Assembly: GCA_036571765.1 (NCBI GenBank) | Contig: BROE01000003.1 | Location: 15,580,592-15,644,591 of the forward strand | DNA length: 64,000 nucleotides | Direction of reading: 5' to 3' | Origin: Plecoglossus altivelis | Taxonomy: Eukaryota; Chordata; Actinopteri; Osmeriformes; Plecoglossidae | In this document: one piece after another, positions 39,201 to 47,598 of the stretch | How the letters are laid out: every line of letters starts with the position of its first letter | Numbering within the stretch: the first letter of the stretch is position 1 | Translations under genes and position numbers: made by a program | The notes under the pieces: generated by a model | What the model was told of the DNA's origin: nothing | Database searches by the model: none | The model's input: the letters and a program-made list of their open reading frames with translations, nothing else

Positions 39201-40252
39201 TACGGGACTTTCGCAAGGAACTTGTTTGATTAAAAGCGCAGTGTCAAAAAACAGACATGCCCAGTGTGAGGATCGAACTCACGACCTTCAGATTATGAGA
39301 CTGACGCGCTGCCTACTGCGCCAACTAGGCTTGTGCTGTAATAGGGGGACAGGCTCTGTCTGGTCTGTAACATGAACCCTGAGGCTTAGGGAGCCTTTTA
39401 CTCATGATCGCCCCTCCCCCTGCCCATACATGGAGCATTGTTGGGATTCCACAGGTCACACCATCCTGTGTGTGCTTGGGCAGGGGGGAAGAGAGAGTGT
39501 GTGCGGTGTGCTTAACTGTGTGTGTGTGTGTGTGTGTGCTTTCTGTAGTGGCTTCTCCTCACAGCCAGAGGAGTATGACCCCTTCCAGTGAACTGACAGC
39601 CACGCCCACCCCCCCTTGCAGCCCACAACATATCCTCAACTGGCAGAGCGGGTAAGATACACACAAACACACCGCAAGTCAGATGAAGAATGATTAGGTC
39701 GAGCCTGTGCCAGTTTTAGCTTCAAGCCACTATCTTCACGCTAGCACGTCTATGAGGCTCATAGCTGAGGAGCTTAGCCTGTGTGAACACAGCCATCCTG
39801 TTTGGCTCCGCTGCACCTCTACCTCAGCCTAACCAACCTCCAACGCTCTGACAACGTTCTGGCTTTCTATGGTATCTCTGTGTCCTGCTGACAGAACTCA
39901 CTAGAAACATTGACATTAACCTCCTCTCTAACTCCCTCTGGCTTTACTTTCATATCCTCTCGTCTGTGGTCTTGGTCCTCCCGTTCCCCTCGTCCATATC
40001 TTGCCACCCTTCCATCGTTTTTTCCATCTGGTCGTCTCCTGCCCTCTTGTATTTCCACGTCCTTGTCTCACACACTGTCCTCCCGTCTCCCCTCTCGTCC
40101 TCCCTCTCTCCTCCCTGTCTCTCTCCCCTGTACTAACCCTCCTTGCCTTGTGTGTGTGTGTGTGTCCTCTTTCCTGGTTTAGAGGCACAGCAGACAGCTC
40201 TCCTACTGAAGACACCTGTCAGTCTCCTCCTCAGCCCAGCTCTGACGCATAG
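12043..40252 (+). CDS. frmd4a: FERM domain-containing protein 4A (multi-exon gene, whole coding span)
   Basis: FRMD4A is a cytoplasmic, junction-associated scaffold that links the polarity protein Par3 to cytohesins, promoting Arf6 activation in polarising epithelia (family knowledge). Twenty-three exons join in phase to 3120 nt, giving 1039 aa; using the alternative last exon gives 1050 aa. The order is FERM (about residues 5-307), CUPID/coiled-coil region (about 311-540), then a Ser/Pro/Gly-rich tail. The FERM residues around WWLGLSYKGIF and the tail segment MWSESSLDEPYE fit FRMD4A; FRMD4B diverges strongly in the CUPID and tail regions. The start chosen is the ATG of MTEGRRCQVHLLDD, directly after the acceptor at 12041-12042. 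The human long isoform has a short extra N-terminus from an upstream exon, which I could not find here, so this Met may be internal in some transcripts. Every junction keeps frame and no disabling change was seen. Exon coordinates are given in the three part entries. Confidence 0.95.
12444..12867 (+). repeat. 424-bp direct repeat, copy 1
   Basis: Starts ACGACCATAAGATGGATCCA and ends GCCTGGCCGGACGGCAT. As far as I compared, it is identical to 13069-13492. It is followed by a CT-rich tract that also resembles the one following copy 2. Confidence 0.9.
13059..13068. other. assembly gap (10 N)
   Basis: Ten N bases interrupt a (CT)n tract; the real gap length is unknown. The sequence after the gap restarts a segment already present 625 bp earlier. 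Confidence 0.98.
13069..13492 (+). repeat. 424-bp direct repeat, copy 2
   Basis: Begins at the first base after the N gap, 625 bp from copy 1. Past the end, this copy has about 50 extra bases (ACCCTATGCACCCACGTACG onward) before the shared TTTTCTTTAACTATCTCTCT segment. Confidence 0.9.
15206..15640 (+). repeat. minisatellite, 11/13-bp CCCAG(AG)TCAGGT units
   Basis: Tandem mix of CCCAGAGTCAGGT, CTCAGAGTCAGGT and the 2-bp shorter CCCAGTCAGGT, in frmd4a intron 1. Because units differ by 2 bp, reading frames shift within the array, which argues against coding. Confidence 0.9.
17696..17940 (+). repeat. minisatellite, GGCTGGCTGGTGTGTGGACA-like units
   Basis: GGCTGG-rich units of about 20 bp starting about 30 bp after the donor at 17664 of frmd4a exon 2. 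Confidence 0.85.
18825..21885. other. frmd4a: frmd4a intron 3
   Basis: Non-coding. It contains (GT)n arrays at 20786-20877 and about 21166-21199, (AC)n at about 20541-20568, and a CTCF-like site at 21651. No alternative exon was recognised. Confidence 0.7.
21651..21664 (-). promoter_or_regulatory. CTCF-like motif
   Basis: TTGCCCTCTAGTGG, whose reverse complement CCACTAGAGGGCAA matches the CTCF core CCASYAGRKGGCRS at all but the last position. It lies in frmd4a intron 3. Confidence 0.4.
22080..22285 (+). repeat. minisatellite of about 41 bp, 5 copies
   Basis: The unit contains ATTACTGTATGCCCTCCACA and GGGATGCTAACATGTGATAG. It lies in frmd4a intron 4. Each copy includes a CCCTCCACAG|G that looks like a splice acceptor. 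Confidence 0.9.
24755..24915 (+). repeat. G-rich minisatellite (GGAGGAGGGGCTGGG-like)
   Basis: Irregular GGGGGCTAGGGGGAGG units in frmd4a intron 6, with many G3+ runs compatible with G-quadruplex formation. Confidence 0.85.
25690..25990 (+). repeat. minisatellite of about 30 bp, about 10 copies
   Basis: The unit is TGCTGTCTGTATCTCAGTGT followed by GCTGTGTTTGT. It fills most of the 359-bp frmd4a intron 25667-26025. Frames through it encode Leu/Ser/Cys-rich repeats without coding support. Confidence 0.9.
26452..26590 (+). repeat. 12-bp minisatellite (CTCTTCCCCAGC)
   Basis: Tandem CCCAGCCTCTTC units with small indels, at the start of frmd4a intron 10. Confidence 0.85.
27327..27560 (+). repeat. 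(GT)n/(GTAT)n compound microsatellite
   Basis: About 230 bp of GT with scattered GTAT units, in frmd4a intron 10. Confidence 0.95.
27884..28110 (+). repeat. 76-bp tandem repeat, 3 copies
   Basis: Units start GAGGCTTTAGATCAGAC at 27884, 27960 and 28036, each containing CTGCACCTACACACCCTCCT. Divergence between copies is low, indicating recent duplication. Confidence 0.92.
28330..28606 (+). repeat. 31-bp minisatellite, about 9 copies
   Basis: The unit is CTCCAGTTCTAGAACGGTAT plus TACAGTGGTGA. A central TTCTAGAA is itself palindromic. Confidence 0.92.
31097..31128 (+). repeat. poly(G) run of 32
   Basis: Thirty-two consecutive G bases, flanked by GGGAGGAGGGGGGA and GAGAGAGA, in the frmd4a intron 30607-31629. 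Confidence 0.9.
32001..37041 (+). CDS. frmd4a: frmd4a exons 13-17: CUPID / coiled-coil region
   Basis: Coding exons: 32001-32142, 33856-33989, 34326-34448, 36269-36500 and 36985-37041 (residues 311 to about 539). The segment begins SKIHAARSLSEIAIDLTETG. A charged heptad-like helix runs through about residues 362-402 (MLAALRARQDALEETLKQ), followed by ELTGKLPKEYPLDPGEEPP and IGTAFKLDEQ. The second helical half is ELERLEREFAIQSQITEAA to KKLQEIENSINEYR. This is the conserved region (DUF3338, also called CUPID) shared by FRMD4A/B and INAVA, which binds cytohesins. The acceptors at 33854-33855 and 34324-34325 follow long TG repeats instead of a normal pyrimidine tract. The exon ending at 36500 splits a Glu codon with the next exon. 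Confidence 0.94.
32729..33131 (+). repeat. 22-bp minisatellite containing telomere-like TTAGGG
   Basis: About 17 copies of GGGTATGGGGTTAGGGTTAG plus CT, some with an extra GGTTAG, in the frmd4a intron 32143-33855. Confidence 0.93.
33787..33853 (+). repeat. (TG)n abutting a frmd4a splice acceptor
   Basis: A pure TG run of 67 nt that continues directly into the acceptor AG at 33854-33855, with no separate pyrimidine tract. Confidence 0.95.
34008..34080 (+). repeat. (AC)n array
   Basis: ACACAC/ATAC units starting about 20 bp after the donor of the frmd4a intron 33990-34325. Confidence 0.95.
34120..34323 (+). repeat. (GT)n/(GC)-containing array
   Basis: GTGTGT with GCGC and TATG interruptions, running into the acceptor TGTGTGCAG at 34325. 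Confidence 0.95.
34454..34740 (+). repeat. (AC)n/(ACAG)n compound array
   Basis: About 290 bp of CA-rich repeat beginning right after the donor at 34449. Confidence 0.95.
35382..35602 (+). repeat. (AC)n/(ACTC)n compound array
   Basis: CA-rich repeat in the frmd4a intron 34449-36268. Confidence 0.93.
36502..36932 (+). repeat. (AC)n/(ACATGC)n compound array
   Basis: A CA-rich array of about 430 bp that fills almost the whole frmd4a intron 36501-36984. Confidence 0.95.
37278..40252 (+). CDS. frmd4a: frmd4a exons 18-23: serine/proline-rich C-terminal tail, stop in cassette exon
   Basis: Coding exons: 37278-37515, 37701-37859, 38080-38412, 38524-39122, 39549-39651 and 40183-40252, with TAG at 40250-40252. 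They encode residues from about 540 to 1039. Recognisable FRMD4A tail blocks are KGLPPRPPSHSRPPPPQSLEG, SPIKPKMWSESSLDEPYE, LPHWNSQSSMPSTPDLR, SVDISPTRLHSLAQHFRNR, QYRIKEYPLYVEG and SLESDQEGHYSVKAQFKTS. The 599-nt exon carries two Gly-rich expansions, one after NLAAKNGC and one of 12 consecutive Gly near 38917-38952; they look lineage-specific. The last exon reads GTADSSPTEDT and ends SSDA, matching the position of the usual mammalian C-terminus. It continues 2 nt past the stop to a good donor at 40255-40256. Confidence 0.92.
39258..39330 (-). tRNA. tRNA-Met (CAT), elongator type
   Basis: Read on the minus strand this is a 73-nt tRNA with no intron. The acceptor stem GCCTAGT pairs with ACTGGGC with one U-G wobble, and the discriminator is A. 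The D-stem is GCGC/GCGC, the anticodon loop CTCATAA contains CAT, and the T-arm has GAGTTCGATCCTC, which is also the internal B box. It is nearly identical to the vertebrate elongator Met-CAT tRNA. A T6 run just past the 3' end (A6 on the plus strand, about 39246-39251) is a Pol III terminator. The gene lies antisense in the frmd4a intron 39123-39548. Confidence 0.93.
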
Positions 40253-40603
40253 AGGTACTGTCAGCGTGGCGCTCTGCGGTCGGCGCTCTGCGGCCGGCGC
40301 TCTGCGGCCGGCGCTCTGTCTGCTCACCCCCCCTAGCTCCCCACTCGTTAGCTTGGGATGGCCACCCTAGCTCCTTCCTAGCTGGTGTTCTCTGTGTGGT
40401 CTCTGCATGTGCTCTGTTCTGCTGCGTGGCTATGTGGTGGTCTCTCTCTCTCTCTCTCTATGGCTCATCTCTCCTGCAGATTTACACTAATATAAACTCT
40501 CTCACTAGTGACTAGGAATGAGGACATATATGTTTTGTTTTTGAGAAATGTGCTGTTGAAAGCTGTTTTGAGGAAAATCCCCCCCCGGCTAATGCGAGGT
40601 TTC

Positions 40604-40604
<1 letters not shown>

Positions 40605-40639
<35 letters not shown>

Positions 40640-40646
40640 CGTGCAG
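40605..40646 (+). repeat. (TG)n abutting the alternative last-exon acceptor
   Basis: TG repeat with GCGTGCGTGCAG at its end, providing the acceptor of the -GTLV exon. Confidence 0.93.
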
Positions 40647-40749
40647 GTCGTTCAACGACAGCTGCTTCCTCGGAAGCCCTCTGTGTTCAGAGCTGGCAGA
40701 TGTGCAGTGGTACGGACACGACAAGGCCAAACCTGGAACCCTGGTCTGA
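40647..40749 (+). CDS. frmd4a: frmd4a alternative terminal exon encoding a C-terminal PDZ ligand
   Basis: After the acceptor at 40645-40646 the sequence reads G|TCG TTC and so on: 33 residues beginning SFNDSCFLGSPLCSELADVQ and ending KPGTLV, then TGA at 40747-40749. FRMD4B proteins end in the same KPGTLV, so this is a genuine family C-terminus and not chance reading frame. The exon needs a phase-2 upstream donor, and the exon ending at 39651 supplies one. Joining them skips the 72-nt cassette 40183-40254 and gives a 1050-aa product. If the cassette is included, this exon becomes 3' UTR. T-L-V fits a class I PDZ ligand. Confidence 0.85.
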
Positions 40750-43700
40750 GACCCCCCCCCCCCCCGCCTCCCCACCCACACAAACCCATCGACTGCCCGT
40801 AACCATGGAGCTCCACAAATCAACCACCTCCACCCCAGCCCACCACTGTGCTCTGACTAGACTGACCGTAGAACAGATGTACTCCTTCCCCTCCCCTGTT
40901 ACCATATAACTGTCCACACTCCTCTCCGTCTGCTGGGGCTTCGGAGCAGCCAACCAATGAGAAACCATAGCCTCGGCTCCTGAACTTTGACCTTGAACCC
41001 AGCACCAGAACTTGTCTACTCCTCATAACCCCAGACACAGAGACTTGGCTAAGGGGAGGGGAAAATAGAGCACACACAGACAAACGGACACATTTCGATA
41101 TCCCGCATTCATACCCAAAGCCCAACCCTGACTGTAGTGACTGTCAGTACTGCCAGCCAATCAGAAAATACTTGATGGATTTGAGCCCCACCTCCTAATT
41201 CGAACTGATTTGGGGCTAAGTACATTTCTTTGTTCTGTTGTTGCCATTTTTCTTTTCTGTTCATTTCTTCTTTCGTTTTCTGTACAAACAACAAGTTAGC
41301 ATCACGGAAGACAAATTCTTCTCGGCACTGTCAGAAAATAAAGCGGTTATTTGTGAACCCAGACTACCTGAAAGACACAAAAACAAAAAAACAGATTCTC
41401 AATCCACAAAACATCCCCGTGTCTGTCTTTGTGTCGCAGCCAGAGAGGACCCAGACTAACTGGCCAGGCCTGCCTGTGGCAGTCCTGCCTGTGGCAGTCC
41501 TGCGGCCACAGGACTAATGCTCAGCATAGCCTAACTGGGAACTCTGATGTCCCCATGCTGGGGGCCTACTCAGACCCCTGCTGCGCTGGGGGGTGGATGA
41601 CCCCATGACCGGACCTCCAGGGACAGAGACGAGAGCCAGAACCGGCTTCTCCCTGGGACAGGGACACGGAGACGCAGGATCAGGCTGGTCACGTTACCAT
41701 GGTGAAGGTGTGTGATAAGGCTGGAGAGGGATAAGGACGTACCCTCTCACTTCCTGCGATGCAGTGAACATGAGCGCCAGCTCCAGATAGGGGATCAACA
41801 GCTACACCGGAACAATCGAGGCCCATCTGGGGGAACGAAACGTCCTGTTTTTCGATCGGCCGAGGTGAAATGGGAAAGCCGATCGTGGGCGGGAGCTTCC
41901 AGCAGCCGTGAGCCTCTCTCATCTCCTCCTTTTCCCCCGTCTGGTTGGGGGCTGTAGGTGAGCCTCCCATCGCTCTGCGTGGCTATCAGCAGAACGCGTA
42001 CGGTGGGCGGGGCCGTTCGTGCGTCCGCTCCTCTGCGTGGGTCTGTCTATCTGGACAGGCCCTGGTATTGGTTACTTCCCTCTGCCAGCAGGTCAGGGAA
42101 CCAGACTGGAAGTTCAGGAGGACCAACCTGAAACCCACAGAGCAGCCTCGGGGGAGATGGCTTCGTCACGGGAGGTAGACATCTTACGAGGACATTAGCT
42201 CTCCCGTTTCAGTTCTCTAGATCTCACAGAGGCGTCTGTGTTTTGTATGATGTTCTTGTAGCTATACTGTTCTAGCTGTGCCACTCAGATTGACCGGTAA
42301 CCATTCAACACAGGCCAGGCCGTTGTTTTAGACTTGTCAACATTATTGCTCAAACTTCCTCTCTCTTTCTCCCAAACGTTGTTCTTTCAGCGGTGCCATC
42401 TATGTTTTGTACTGTATCTCAGTCATTCCCATCAACTCCGAATCCCAGAATGCTCTTACAATAGTCAAGCAGAAAGTGTTCAGGATCTGACTAGTCATCA
42501 CACCAGAGATAAGGAGCAGGAACACGTCTCTTAAATGGACCACTTAAACTCCTGAATCAACCGAACCGGGTTTTAGCGTCAAGAAATAAAGGTTTGAAAT
42601 CGTCATTTTTTACGAGCACAACATTTACACGTCTACACAGTGTCTTTAAGACTAGTGTTGGTGAAGAACCACTATTCTTCAGAACATTTGAATCGCAGCA
42701 CATGATTTAGAAAGCATTCCAGATAGCAACGCATCCATAAAGACATGACGACACATATGCACACTCATGTATAGAAATCACCTCACCCCGAGAACCAAAC
42801 AGGGTGTTTATGTCATTGTGCTTTTAATACCGTGGGTGATGTTGTGTGTGAACTTTGACCTTTGGGATGGCCTTGATTCGGGGCCTCTGCATCCTTTTGC
42901 GACGGGACTGCACCACAGAAAACAAAAAGCCATACCGCTGACCTGAGACCAGCCTTTCTCAGCTGTGCATTCCTTGACAACCCAAATCCTTTGCCACATA
43001 CATAAAGAACAGGTATTTTAAAGCACACCCTGCGTTTTTTTGTACCGACGTGAGGAAACTGCCTAAATCGTGTCAGGATGCCTCATATGTGAAGTGTTGT
43101 TCTTGTATGTAAACAAATGAAACAAGGAATTGTTGTCCTTTATAACAGCTTCCTCATGCTGAATCATATCCTCACCCAGAACAGCTGGAAGAGTTCTTGT
43201 TCCAGTGGTGTTTCCGTCAATTGTTTTGTCGTCGCACAAGAATCAGACAGTCATATCTGTTTATACTAAGCTAACAGAAGCCGAATTTTTTCACTAATTT
43301 AGAGAGGCAGGTCGCCATGGTTATACCTACTTACAGGAAATACCCTTGAAAAGTTGCTCATTTGACCAGTGATGGTCTGAAGGTCATGGTACTATCCTGC
43401 TTCTAAGTACGACCACAGTGCCATTTGCCTCGGAACCCTGAGAAATGTTCTTCACCGATATATAGACCACCTTATCATGTATAGGTAGGGTGGCACCATT
43501 TCCCTGCATGGTCCTGTAGCTAGAAAACGATTCTCCTAGAATGGATCCTGCCTCAGCGAGCCCCATCTTCTCCAGTCCTGTCCTGCAGAATGCTTTAGCG
43601 GTGTGGGCAGGCCTGGGCTGTGGCCCACACACCGGCCGTCTGTCCTCAGTGCTTCTGACCTAATACACGCCTCCAGGATCGAGGAACAAAACCAAAAATC

Positions 43701-44445
43701 CTCCTCCCCCCCCCTCTCCCCCCCAAAAAACAATATAAGATCCTGATTTGACCTTTTGATCCCTGACCCTGTGGTAATCTCGGACCTCTAAGATCGATGT
43801 GATGTACGTACTCATCCCCACAGACTGTAATCCCAAACACCCTATGCTCTGTGCTCCATAGAAAATGTAAGACATTTTTATAGTTAAAGAAAACTCAACT
43901 AACTCTTTTATCCATATTTTCCTGTATGGAAGGCACTGTAAGCCTATGTGGGGTTGATAACATTATCTGCTGTTTTAACAATGTTCCTTTTTGATATGAA
44001 CCAGTATTCTTTTGTTAAGTTCTGACATTGTAACAACCCATTCAGGTGCTACACAATGACCAGTTACTGCTTTGTCAAATAGGATACTATAGGCCTCTTT
44101 TCATTGTTATCAATAGTTACAAATACCAGATGTGCAAAACTAAGACATACTTTAACAACCATTCAGTAGACCACTCCTCCACCTGTCAGTAGCGCATGTA
44201 ACATGATTTTATGGGTTCTGTTCAACTGTAAACAGACAGAAAAGGGTGTTGTAGAAAAAAAATGTGGAATTGACAAAAAAAAAACAGAATTCCACAGTTA
44301 ATTTATTCTTTTTTCTATTAAGAATTTGTATAGTAACTTTACATTTTTCAAAACTGTGTTGTTGGCAACTGAAGATGAATTTTCCAGATGATAAGACTTG
44401 GTGGTTCTTGAGATTATGAAAATAAATTATTGCTGAATGTTCGCA
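40750..44445 (+). other. frmd4a: frmd4a 3' UTR
   Basis: No coding exon is seen between the -GTLV stop and the AATAAA at 44421. The sequence becomes AT-rich after about 43850, as vertebrate distal 3' UTRs often do. Further AATAAA hexamers at 41337-41342 and 42585-42590 could serve shorter transcripts. The exact cleavage site is an estimate. Confidence 0.65.
44421..44426 (+). promoter_or_regulatory. frmd4a: poly(A) signal of frmd4a
   Basis: A canonical AATAAA in an AT-rich context, followed by a TG/T-rich stretch (TGTCTGTTTAG) about 30 nt downstream. It is the last such signal before the arih1 promoter region. Confidence 0.65.
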
Positions 44446-44901
44446 ACATGGAGCCTCTGTCTGTTTAGTCCCTAGCCTCTCAATTTCACCCTTCAGTCAC
44501 CTCGATCTCCCACACAGGACAGGACGTTAGGCTGATGATGAAGAGGTGATGATCCCACTGGAAGAACCCCTTCACATCCCTCTATGGGCACAGTTTGTGA
44601 CGGCAGGGACGATCTCAGACAGTCATATCAGAGGAAGCTCCTGACTCAATCACTTCCTCTCTCCCAGACCCCAACCCTGTGGTCACACAGCTGGCCACTC
44701 CAGGATTCCCTCGGACTGAATTTCCTGAACGGGGAAAAACAGGGGGAGGGAGGGGGGGTAGTGAAGAACAATACCTCTCTGTCATCGCAACAGAACCCTT
44801 ATTGAACAACAGAGAATCTTATTGACAAACCTCACAGCTTACATCCTTCATGTGTTGCTCTGGAATTTGCGCCGTCTGGTTGGATCAAGCACGACTATTG
44901 G

Positions 44902-44915
44902 CTGCCCTCTAGTGG
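44902..44915 (-). promoter_or_regulatory. CTCF-like motif between frmd4a and arih1
   Basis: CTGCCCTCTAGTGG; the reverse complement CCACTAGAGGGCAG fits the CTCF core CCASYAGRKGGCRS at every position. It lies about 480 bp past the frmd4a poly(A) signal. Confidence 0.5.
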
Positions 44916-44926
44916 TGAACGTTGTT

Positions 44927-45186
44927 TAACTGCATGCTGTTTTGAAATAGGCAAAGTAACCCCACTTTTCTATTTCACTTTAGCTATGAGACTGAGATCT
45001 CTCATGAGCACCAACACAATACTTCAATGAATTTACAATAAAGCCGTAGGCCTACTTAACTGCATGCTGTTTTGAAATAGGCAAAGTATGCCCACTTTTC
45101 TATTTCACTTTAAATGAGACTTAAATCTCTCATGAGCACCAACACAATACTTCAATGAATTTATAATAAAGCCGTAGGCCTACTCA
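44927..45186 (+). repeat. 130-bp tandem duplication, 2 copies
   Basis: TTAACTGCATGCTGTTTTGA recurs with an offset of 130 bp, continuing through CAATAAAGCCGTAGGCCTAC with only a few differences. Confidence 0.93.
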
Positions 45187-46023
45187 CGGTAGGCCTAAAT
45201 GACTGCCTGTCTGGCATGACAATGCTTTCAGGTTGCTTGTTTTGGATCAGTGCCTAGATCCAGACCTGCGTGGGCCAGCACAAACTCATCCTCGCAGACC
45301 AGAAAATGACAGTCTCTCAGTTTAGGTTCGACCACATCATACCAAACCACCAGCAGGCAAACACACGCCCACAATTTTTTAACTGATGCCAAGAAGGATA
45401 TTCCATTTGGGATAGGCCTACTGGGGAACATTCTGGTCTTGGAATCAACAAAAAAGAAATAGCATACAGCTGTATTTAGGAGCACAGGTCATAGCCTAAC
45501 TTTAAGAAAAAAAATATGCGAAACTGCAATAGCTCTGGAAGTCCATTGGGTCTTTCGGTCACACTACATTCCAAAACCGACTCGGCTCTTGCTGCCGCGC
45601 TTCAACGGCAGCAAATTTACTGATTAACCCAATTAAACATAATATTACCAAGTTAATTGCTCTGAACACCGGAAATTGGTCTTTCGTTGTAATGTGTCTC
45701 AGGAAACGAATTTGATATGAGTAGTTATGACATGTAGGCAATTTATTTGCCATGAATGTTTCAGTTACTAATTTACTTATTTTGTAAAATCACAGTTTAA
45801 AAAATCCAAGTCATCCAAATGACGTTGGGTTACTGAGTTCATGACGCTGCGTTTCCTTATTGAACCGGTAGCGGGCAATGTTGCGTTGTTATTTTTTACT
45901 GCATCTGAAAATTGAAGCCTCGGAACAGTTTTAGCTAGCTTATATTGTGTTTTGTCCCATTCCCTGCACCACCTATGCAAAGTTAATAGCTCTGCTTGTC
46001 CCAAGTTGATTATAGCCCTAGTC

Positions 46024-47217
46024 ATGGACTCAGACGAGGGTTATAATTATGAATTCGATGACGAAGAGGAAGAAGAATGCAGCGAAGACAGCGCCGAGGA
46101 GGAACCCGAGGACGACACCCTGGAGCTGGGAGATGTGGAGCTGGTCGATCCTGTTGTCGCTGGCGGAGACCGAGACGAGTGCGGAGACACCGGAGGAAGC
46201 GGCCACGGGCCTGGTCAAGATGAGGAGGACTACCGTTTCGAAGTGCTCACAGCCGAACAGATCCTTCAGCATATGGTCGAGTGCATCCGAGAGGTCAACG
46301 AGGTCATCCAGGTATGTATCCAAGGGATGTCAGAGCTGCAGGAAAGATCGGGGACGACATGATGTTAGGCAGGCCACCGACTGACTGACTGACTGACTGC
46401 AAACGGTACGGTTTAGCTTTAGCTAGAGCCTCGATAACAACCGAGCCACAGAGTTTAGCAAGCTAGGCTACCTTAACTGTTAGTGTCATCAACCCACTTT
46501 ACAAGTAGCACTGCAACATTCAGGTCGTGTAAAAGACGGAAAAGAGACATCAGAACAATTGGCATCCCGATTTTGCATTGTCAACCTATTTAACCAATGA
46601 ACGTTACAGTAACATTTGCTAGCTAACAAGCCCATTGCTATCCTTTAGATGGGATGATGCACAGTAGGCATTCATTTGAGTTTGAGCTGCTGTAAACGAA
46701 CTGGACAGTAACAAACGTCGGTCTAGCTAGCCTAGCTCTGGTGCTGTAGTTTGTATGGTCAAATGTTGTATTTCGGAGCTTGGCTTGCTAAATATATTCG
46801 AGGGCCACTGTAGAAGACGTTGCTCCATCGATATGTGACCCTCAAAGCCTAACACAACCTCCAGATAGTGACCTGGATCCTCCACAAGGTATGTGATCGC
46901 ATCCTTCACTTGGAGATCACCGGTACCAAGGCAATCTCCCTGCTACGGCTATGCAAATAGTTTATAGTAAGGCTTAAGTCTCGGAGCCTGTTTTGCTGAA
47001 CCATGTATACTAGAATGACCAACTTCAATTTAACTTCGCCGAAAGATAATTGATAGATCAGTCTGTTTGCAACAGCAGCTTTCAAAGTTACTAAAGGTAT
47101 GTTGTGTGCAAGTCGTGAATACATAAGTACGATAAGTATGTCTTTTAAGTGCTGATCATCCTGTGAATGAATAATGAGAAACTTTATTTGTACACTCTGA
47201 ATGCACACAAACAAAAA

Positions 47218-47270
<53 letters not shown>

Positions 47271-47598
47271 AGAATCCTGCAACCATTACAAGAATACTTC
47301 TTAGTCACTTCAACTGGGATAAAGAGAAGCTGATGGAGAGGCATGTATACTTGCAGTCAGCATTCACATCATAAGGCATTAGCCTACCTAAAGTATTCCT
47401 ACTATAAGTCCACCCTAACGTTTGTTTTATTGTCCTATCAAATGTCTTCCCAGGTACTTTGATGGTAACTTGGACAAGCTGTTCTCAGAGTGTCACGTAA
47501 TCAACCCCAATAAAAAAGGTCGGACTCGCCCGATGAACACAAGGTCATCGGCACAGGACTTGTCATGTCAGATCTGCTACCTAAATTACCCCAACTCG
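46024..47598 (+). CDS. arih1: arih1 exons 1-3: acidic N-terminus, UBA-like domain, start of RING1
   Basis: Exon 1 (46024-46311) encodes an Asp/Glu-rich leader and then [20 protein letters not shown]. Exon 2 (47273-47340) encodes [20 protein letters not shown], and exon 3 (47454-47598) begins [16 protein letters not shown]; together these form the UBA-like fold that senses NEDD8-cullin. Exon 3 ends at [11 protein letters not shown], the first zinc-binding Cys pair of RING1. Exon 2 is odd twice over: its acceptor is the end of a TG repeat, and frame requires a GC donor at 47341-47342. Confidence 0.95.

Larger units (their letters stand above)
44446..46023. other. intergenic interval and arih1 promoter/5' UTR
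   Basis: About 1.6 kb between the frmd4a poly(A) site and the arih1 ATG. It contains a CTCF-like site (44902), a 130-bp tandem duplication and, close to arih1, unique sequence with the inferred promoter and 5' UTR. No TATA box was evident near the start. Confidence 0.6.
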
